In this document: positions 59,725-64,000 of the stretch, piece after piece | Numbering within the stretch: the first letter of the stretch is position 1 | Layout: every line of letters starts with the position of its first letter | NCBI GenBank assembly: GCA_020633895.1 | Contig: JACKCT010000003.1 | Span: forward strand, 1-64,000 | Reading direction: 5' to 3' | DNA length: 64,000 nucleotides | Origin: Deltaproteobacteria bacterium | Lineage (GTDB): Bacteria; Lernaellota; Lernaellaia; JACKCT01 | Translations under genes and position numbers: made by a program | The notes under the pieces: generated by a model | What the model saw: only the letters and a program-made list of their open reading frames with translations | What the model was told of the DNA's origin: nothing | The model's database searches: none

Positions 59725-60597
59725 CTACTTCACCACATAAACAATCAGGACCGCCACCGCGACGTACGCCATCGCGTTGATGCGCATGGGTTTGTCGGTG
59801 AACAGGGCCCGTTCGATGGACAAGACGCCTTGGCTTTGGTGGATGAGGTAGAGGTAGCGGAAAATGCCGTAGAGGACGAAGGGGATCGTCAGGGACAGCA
59901 GGCTGGTGCCGAACTTGCGGACGGTGTCTTCCGAGATCGTGTAGAGGGTGTAGGTGATGAGAATCGCGCTGGTGATCGCCGCGATCATCTGGTCGATCAG
60001 GTAAGGATTGTAATACGCCAGCACCGGCCGGTGGGACACCGCGCTCTCGCCGAGTTCCTTGTAGTCCTGGGCTCGGGACGACAGCGCCAAAAACAGCGCC
60101 AGCAGCACGGTGCAGATCACCAGCCACGGGCTCATCGGCACGCCGATCACCACGGAACCGGCCACCACCCGCAAAACGTAGTGCGCCGCCAGGGCGAACA
60201 GGTCGACGATGACCACATGCTGCCAGATCACCGAGTACATCACCTGCAACACCACATACACCACGCACACATGTCCGAACGCATGCCCGAGCTGGTAGGC
60301 GCACCAAATTCCCGCCCCCGACAGCAGGGCCCAGGCCGAAAGAATGCGCCCCGGCGTTAAACGTCCTTGGGGAATCGGCCGATGAGCCTTCCGAGGATGC
60401 GTTCGGTCGTAGGACGCGTCGACGAAATCGTTGAAAAGGTAGCCGGCGGACGCCAAGGCGCAGAAGATCGTGAACGCCCCGACGGCCAGCATGGCCGGGT
60501 AGACGTCGAAAAGTCGCCCGGAAAAGACCAGGACGGCGAAGACCAGGATATTTTTGATCCATTGACGCGGGCGCATCGCGTCGATGAGGTCGCCCAT
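59725..60597 (-). CDS. UbiA-family prenyltransferase, decaprenyl-phosphate phosphoribosyltransferase-like
   Basis: About 290 residues with eight to nine membrane helices. LRPRQW-type start (MRPRQWIKNILVFAVLVFSG), the first Asp motif NDFVDASYDRTHPRKAHRPI (N-D-x-x-D-x-x-x-D) and the second motif SSRAQDYKELGESAVSHRPVLAYY are typical of the UbiA subfamily including mycobacterial Rv3806c. That enzyme joins PRPP to decaprenyl phosphate, the first step to decaprenyl-phosphoryl arabinose. The role here could be lipid-linked ribose or arabinose donor synthesis. Neither dprE1 nor a clear dprE2 is in the window. The ATG at 60597 sits just after a TTG at 60600; both follow GGAGGG. Confidence 0.88.
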   Translation of the reverse strand: MGDLIDAMRPRQWIKNILVFAVLVFSGRLFDVYPAMLAVGAFTIFCALASAGYLFNDFVDASYDRTHPRKAHRPIPQGRLTPGRILSAWALLSGAGIWCAYQLGHAFGHVCVVYVVLQVMYSVIWQHVVIVDLFALAAHYVLRVVAGSVVIGVPMSPWLVICTVLLALFLALSSRAQDYKELGESAVSHRPVLAYYNPYLIDQMIAAITSAILITYTLYTISEDTVRKFGTSLLSLTIPFVLYGIFRYLYLIHQSQGVLSIERALFTDKPMRINAMAYVAVAVLIVYVVK

Positions 60598-60661
60598 CAA
60601 CGTCTTCCCTCCGAAGGCCGCAGTTTAGCGGGAGGCGCCGCGCCGAACAAGAATCGACCGT

Positions 60662-61453
60662 TTGTTCTTGAGAAACGGTCCCGGTTCCGATAGATTTTCG
60701 ACACTTGGCGAAAAGACGCCGAATGGGACTGATCAGGTTTTGCAGTTACGATCCACATTGAAGCGATACGCCCTGCGCACGCGGAATTTCCTGGAGGGTT
60801 ATGACACGATCCCCGGGGTCTTTTTCCACCAGCAGTTCCCCGGACGCGTCGTTCTGTCCTTTGACGACGGCCCCACGGAAATGACGCCGAGGGTCGCCAA
60901 GCTCCTCTCCCAACACGGCATCCAAGGCGTCTTTTTCATGCTCGGCCAGCGGGTGGCCCGCGAACCGTCGATCGTGCGGGAGGTGGACGCGGCCGGGCAC
61001 ATCATCGCGATCCATTCCTTCAGCCATCCCAGTTTCGCCGAACTCAACGCCCGCCAGATGGGCGCCGAAATCGACCAGACGCGCCAAGCCATCGACCGGG
61101 CGCTGCGCGACCGCTACCCCAAGGGCTATCCCCATCGCTACTTCCGCCCGCCCTTCGGCTCGACCTGGACCCGCGAGGGCTCGCCCCGGGCCCGGCGGCG
61201 CCTGGTGGACACGCTCACGCGGCGTTGGATGATGCCCGTGTTCTGGCAGGTGGATTCGGGCGACGGCCAGGACACGAAGGTCGACCACGTCATCGAGCGG
61301 TTCTACCGGGAATTGGAGACGTCCAAGGGCGGCGTGGTTCTCTTTCACGACACGCACAAAAACCTGCTGCCCACCCTCGAAAAGCTCATCGAGGAACTGC
61401 CTCAAAAGGGCTTTCAGTTTTCGCGCCTTTCGGATCTGATCGGCGGGTTTTAG
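60662..61453 (+). CDS. polysaccharide deacetylase (NodB homology, CE4)
   Basis: About 263 residues; the start is unsure since no strong ribosome binding site precedes the TTG at 60662, and the domain itself starts near GVFFHQQFPGRVVLSFDDGPTEMTP. All NodB motifs are present: LSFDDGPT (motif 1, Asp-Asp), HSFSHPSF (motif 2, H-S-x-x-H metal ligands), RPPFGSTW (motif 3), WQVDSGD (motif 4) and VVLFHDTH (motif 5). This is a complete metal-dependent N-deacetylase active site. It would deacetylate GlcNAc-containing polymer or peptidoglycan. No signal peptide is obvious, which is unusual for an extracytoplasmic enzyme. Divergent from the UbiA-type gene. Confidence 0.92.
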   Translation: MFLRNGPGSDRFSTLGEKTPNGTDQVLQLRSTLKRYALRTRNFLEGYDTIPGVFFHQQFPGRVVLSFDDGPTEMTPRVAKLLSQHGIQGVFFMLGQRVAREPSIVREVDAAGHIIAIHSFSHPSFAELNARQMGAEIDQTRQAIDRALRDRYPKGYPHRYFRPPFGSTWTREGSPRARRRLVDTLTRRWMMPVFWQVDSGDGQDTKVDHVIERFYRELETSKGGVVLFHDTHKNLLPTLEKLIEELPQKGFQFSRLSDLIGGF

Positions 61454-61537
61454 ATTCGTTGCCGAGTGACTTCCGGGTGAACTGAGCCCCGACCTTCAAA
61501 GACGTGGTGCGTTCGTTGTCCGCAAACTGCTTCGACC

Positions 61538-61617
61538 TTTCAGAGCCGCGACCGTCAGGGAGCGGGTTGCCACGAACCACGTTCGAGTTTGACCCCTCAC
61601 TACCGTTCGGGGCTCTG
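61538..61617. repeat. TTCAGAGCC-type palindromic repeat, partly degenerate
   Basis: TTTCAGAGCCGCGACCGTCA then GGGAGCGGGTTGCCACGA is nearly identical to the left arm at 34967. The right side is replaced by ACGTTCGAGTTTGACCCC (also at 57523) and ends CGGGGCTCTG. It occupies the convergent gap between 61453 and 61663, which has no gene. Confidence 0.7.
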
Positions 61618-61662
61618 TAGGAAGGGCTCTGTACGAAAGACTCTGTTCCAAAGGCCCTGCCG

Positions 61663-62835
61663 CTACTTCTTCAGATTCTCCTGCCAGATACCGTGGGGAT
61701 TGTATTTCGGATCGAGCCAACCGGCGTCGCGAAACCAATGGATCGTGTCCCGCAAGCCCGCGCGCACGTCCGGGTAGCGATAGGCGTACCCCGCGGCCTT
61801 GCTCTTGGCGTTGGCGATCCAATAACTCGAGGACATATAGGTCGCCGACCCCACCTCCAGAATACGAATCCGAGGCACATTGAAGGACTTTTCCAGGTAC
61901 ACCCACACCTTGGCCGAAACGATCGCGAACGGCCGCAGCATGGGCATGGTCAGCAGCGGCACTTTCGGCAGATTGCGCCCGAGCAGCAGCGCGATGTAGT
62001 CCAGAAATTCCTGATAGCTGATGATCGAATCGTCGATGACGTTGTAGTCCTCGCCCAAGGCCTCGTCCTTGTCCGCGATGAACACCGCGAACCCGGCGAT
62101 ATCTTCCACATGCACCGACGTGGTGATGTAGTTGCGCGAATCCTTGGGGATGAAGGGCACGAGCCCCCGATTGATCGCCAGCGTGATCCCGCCGTGGCCG
62201 TAGTCGCTGCCAGGGCCGTAAACCGGCGCGGGACGCACCACGGTGAGCGGCAAGCCCTTCTCCCGATGGTAGCGCCACGCGATCTTCTCCTGCTCCCACT
62301 TCGTGACCGAGTAGTCGTTGACCAGGTGCGTCCCGGCGGGTTGGGCCTGATCGGGTGTCGCGTTCTTGGGAGACGAGCTGCTCTCGTCAAAGGGGATGTT
62401 GCATTTGCGGTCGGATTTGGCGGTGTATGGCTTGCCGAAGACACCGCAGGTGCTCCAATGAACAAAGCGCTTGAGCGTCTTGCATTCCAGCGCCGCGTCA
62501 AACAGATGCACCGATCCGTCCACATTGATCCGACGCAGCACCTCCATCGGAGCCGAGTAGTCATACAGTGAAGCGGTGTGGAAGACATGCGTAATCGGCT
62601 CGGCGAATAACGCGCCCACCGAGCTTTGATCGGTCAGATCCGCGGGGGTGATGCTCAGATTCGGATGGTTCGTGTCCAGGCCGATCAGGCCGAAGATGTG
62701 CTTGGTCTTGGGGTGCTCGAAGGCGCGGGACAGGTCGGTGGCCACCACGCGGTCGCCGCGCGCCAGCAGCATCTTGACCAAATGGGACCCGGTAAACCCG
62801 CAAGCGCCGGTCACGAGGCAAACGCGTTCGCTCAT
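61663..62835 (-). CDS. NAD(P)-dependent extended SDR (epimerase/dehydratase)
   Basis: A 390-residue extended short-chain dehydrogenase. VCLVTGACGFTGSHLVKMLLARGDRVVATDLS carries TGxxGxxG and the Asp after the second strand, favouring NAD. VFHTASLYDYSAP, VHWSTCGVFGKPY and the catalytic YSVTK (Tyr-x-x-x-Lys) follow, then VVRPAPVYGPGSDYGHGGITLAI and YITTSVHVEDIAGFAVFI. It resembles the 3-beta-HSD/NAD-epimerase group acting on sugars or sterol/isoprenoid alcohols. It lies 20 bases before the zinc-type dehydrogenase on the same strand, and both may act on one pathway. Substrate not assignable. Confidence 0.9.
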   Translation of the reverse strand: MSERVCLVTGACGFTGSHLVKMLLARGDRVVATDLSRAFEHPKTKHIFGLIGLDTNHPNLSITPADLTDQSSVGALFAEPITHVFHTASLYDYSAPMEVLRRINVDGSVHLFDAALECKTLKRFVHWSTCGVFGKPYTAKSDRKCNIPFDESSSSPKNATPDQAQPAGTHLVNDYSVTKWEQEKIAWRYHREKGLPLTVVRPAPVYGPGSDYGHGGITLAINRGLVPFIPKDSRNYITTSVHVEDIAGFAVFIADKDEALGEDYNVIDDSIISYQEFLDYIALLLGRNLPKVPLLTMPMLRPFAIVSAKVWVYLEKSFNVPRIRILEVGSATYMSSSYWIANAKSKAAGYAYRYPDVRAGLRDTIHWFRDAGWLDPKYNPHGIWQENLKK

Positions 62836-62854
62836 CGGTTATCTCAATATGGGG

Positions 62855-63889
62855 CTATGACCATTCGAGTACGACTTTGCCGAATTGATCCTCGCCTTTC
62901 AAGTGTTCGTACGCGAAACGCACCTCTTCGATCTTGAAAACCTTGTCGATCGGCGCGGCGAGCTTGCCTTGGTTGAGCAACTCCACCACCTGCGTGAACT
63001 CGCGCATATTGCCCATGGTCGAACCCATGATGGTGATCTGCTTCCAGAAGATGCGCACCAGATCCGCCGGGGGATCGTTGCCCGCCGTGGCGCCGCAGGT
63101 CACGATACGTCCGCCGGGCTTGACCGTCTTGACCGAAATCGGCCAGGTCGACCCGCCCACCGAGTCCACGACCACGTCCACGCCCTGCTTGCCCGTCAAC
63201 TCGTAGCACCGGGCGGCCACGTCCTCGGTCTTGTAGTTGATGCCCGCCACGGCGCCCGCTCGCTCCGCGGCGTCGATTTTCCACTTTTGGCCGGAGGTGA
63301 CGATCACCCGCGCGCCCATGAGATTGGCGATTTTCAGCGCCGCGATGGACACGCCGCCGCCGATGCCGTGGATCAGCACCGTTTCGCCGGGGAGAATCCG
63401 CGCCCGGGAGGCCAGCATGCGCCAGGCAGTCAGGAAGATGACGCCGTAGGCCGCCGCGTCGGGATAGGAAACCGTGTCCGCGATTTTGCGTACGGCGTAT
63501 TCCTTGACCAGCGTGTATTCCGAGTCGAAGCCGTTGACGTGCTCGCCGCGCATGCGAAAGCCCTTGCCCATGGAATGCTCGCCGGCCAGCGCCTCGGGAC
63601 TGGTCGGGTCGAACTCGATGGGACAGAGGATGACCCGGTCGCCGACAACGACGCTGTCCACGCCCTGGCCCACTTCGACCACCTCGCCGGCCGCGTCGCT
63701 GCCCATGATGAACGGCAGATCCTGCTTGATATGGGGCATGCCGTTGAGCACCCAGAGGTTCAGGTGGTTGAGCGCCATCGCCTCCACCTTGACCTTCACC
63801 TCGCCGACTCCCGGCGCCCCCGGCTCGGCAATGTCGTCGATGGCCAACTGCACGGGCCCGCCGTGCTCGTGAATGCGAATGGCTTTCAT
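62855..63889 (-). CDS. quinone-oxidoreductase-like alcohol dehydrogenase (MDR family)
   Basis: A 344-residue medium-chain dehydrogenase from the ATG at 63889, which has GGAGG 10 bases upstream. The GroES-like part (MKAIRIHEHGGPVQLAIDDI; VKVEAMALNHLNLWVLNGMP; FIMGSDAAGEVVEVGQGV) and Rossmann part (GETVLIHGIGGGVSIAALKIANLMGARVIVTSG) match QOR/zeta-crystallin-type enzymes. The catalytic Cys at the usual Zn position reads Asn-His-Leu-Asn, so it probably lacks the catalytic zinc and uses NADPH for enone or quinone reduction. The start codon overlaps the stop of the gene at 63886 (ATGA). Confidence 0.93.
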   Translation of the reverse strand: MKAIRIHEHGGPVQLAIDDIAEPGAPGVGEVKVKVEAMALNHLNLWVLNGMPHIKQDLPFIMGSDAAGEVVEVGQGVDSVVVGDRVILCPIEFDPTSPEALAGEHSMGKGFRMRGEHVNGFDSEYTLVKEYAVRKIADTVSYPDAAAYGVIFLTAWRMLASRARILPGETVLIHGIGGGVSIAALKIANLMGARVIVTSGQKWKIDAAERAGAVAGINYKTEDVAARCYELTGKQGVDVVVDSVGGSTWPISVKTVKPGGRIVTCGATAGNDPPADLVRIFWKQITIMGSTMGNMREFTQVVELLNQGKLAAPIDKVFKIEEVRFAYEHLKGEDQFGKVVLEWS

Positions 63890-64000
63890 TTTTCGGAATC
63901 CTCCAAGACCGCGCGAAACTGTTCGGCCAGCCACGCGGGCAAATCGGCACGAGAGTCTACATACTTAGAAATCAAGTCCTTAAAGGAACCAAGTGTACGG
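63886..64000 (-). CDS. C-terminal end of an upstream gene
   Basis: An open frame of 38 residues runs in from the right edge and ends ...KYVDSRADLPAWLAEQF, then RAVLEDSEK-stop. Its TGA overlaps the ATG of the dehydrogenase gene (ATGA). The uninterrupted frame and tight overlap indicate a real upstream gene. The fragment is too short to assign a family; a short amphipathic helix at the end is all that is visible. Confidence 0.6.
   Translation of the reverse strand, partial: RTLGSFKDLISKYVDSRADLPAWLAEQFRAVLEDSEK

Noticed and set aside
62844-63950. 368-residue minus-strand frame
   Set aside because: Same strand but a different frame from the dehydrogenase; Arg/Gly-rich shadow of it.
1-64000. 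CRISPR array, tRNA, rRNA or cobalamin riboswitch
   Set aside because: I looked in the gaps for regular direct repeats, cloverleaf ends and a B12-box-like leader before the radical SAM genes and found none that I could support. A covariance-model search would be decisive.

Overview
The window is GC-rich and densely coded, with a strong third-position GC bias, frequent GTG and TTG starts backed by good Shine-Dalgarno sequences, and short intergenic gaps. It reads as a bacterial chromosome, not a plasmid or phage: it carries ffh-rpsP-khpA-rimM, purM and many envelope genes, and I saw no transposase, integrase, tRNA, rRNA or CRISPR array. Lipoproteins with long Asp-rich linkers, a PATAN(DUF4388)-DnaJ-TPR protein, many cobalamin-binding radical SAM proteins and envelope glycosylation genes suggest a deltaproteobacteria-like lineage (Myxococcota or a neighbouring candidate phylum). 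That placement is inference only.

Left part (1-15.4 kb): four B12-binding-type radical SAM genes and the start of another are interleaved with a sulfatase-superfamily membrane enzyme, an SGNH hydrolase, class I methyltransferases, a polytopic GT-C-like membrane protein and an AI-2E family transporter. Middle-left (15.4-28.6 kb): a methyltransferase; an operon of three tandem paralogues, each a membrane domain followed by a beta-propeller, ending in a GT2 glycosyltransferase; a secreted Asp-rich lipoprotein with a clan-CD-like His-Gly/Ala-Cys pair; a non-B12 radical SAM protein resembling the family that holds archaeal tetraether synthase; and a second GT2 coupled to another B12 radical SAM gene. 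Centre (28.8-43.6 kb): an EEP-family lipoprotein, the PATAN-DnaJ-TPR protein, purM overlapped by a FAD oxidoreductase, a GT-C-like membrane protein, a di-haem DUF1111 lipoprotein, and two more B12 radical SAM genes followed by an overlapping GT39-like membrane protein.

Right part (43.8-64 kb): a lytic transglycosylase, a small helical protein, the ffh-rpsP-khpA-rimM operon, a secreted GPI-phospholipase-D-like protein, an SRPBCC protein, an Asp-rich lipoprotein, a glyoxalase-fold protein, a Wzz-like chain-length protein, an SGNH hydrolase, an HExxH protein, an EVE protein, a TetR regulator with an apparent self-operator, a coiled-coil/ParA pair, a UbiA-family phosphoribosyltransferase-like enzyme, a polysaccharide deacetylase, an extended SDR and a zinc-type alcohol dehydrogenase.

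The dominant theme is envelope construction: glycosyl transfer, lipid-linked sugars, polymer length control, deacetylation and sulfatase-type chemistry, mixed with an unusual density of radical SAM enzymes that could alkylate or couple unactivated carbons in lipids or glycans. Three intergenic repeat families punctuate gene ends: a ~105-115 bp bipartite palindrome, a TTCAGAGCC-type palindrome and a GTCATTCTGAGCG-type element.
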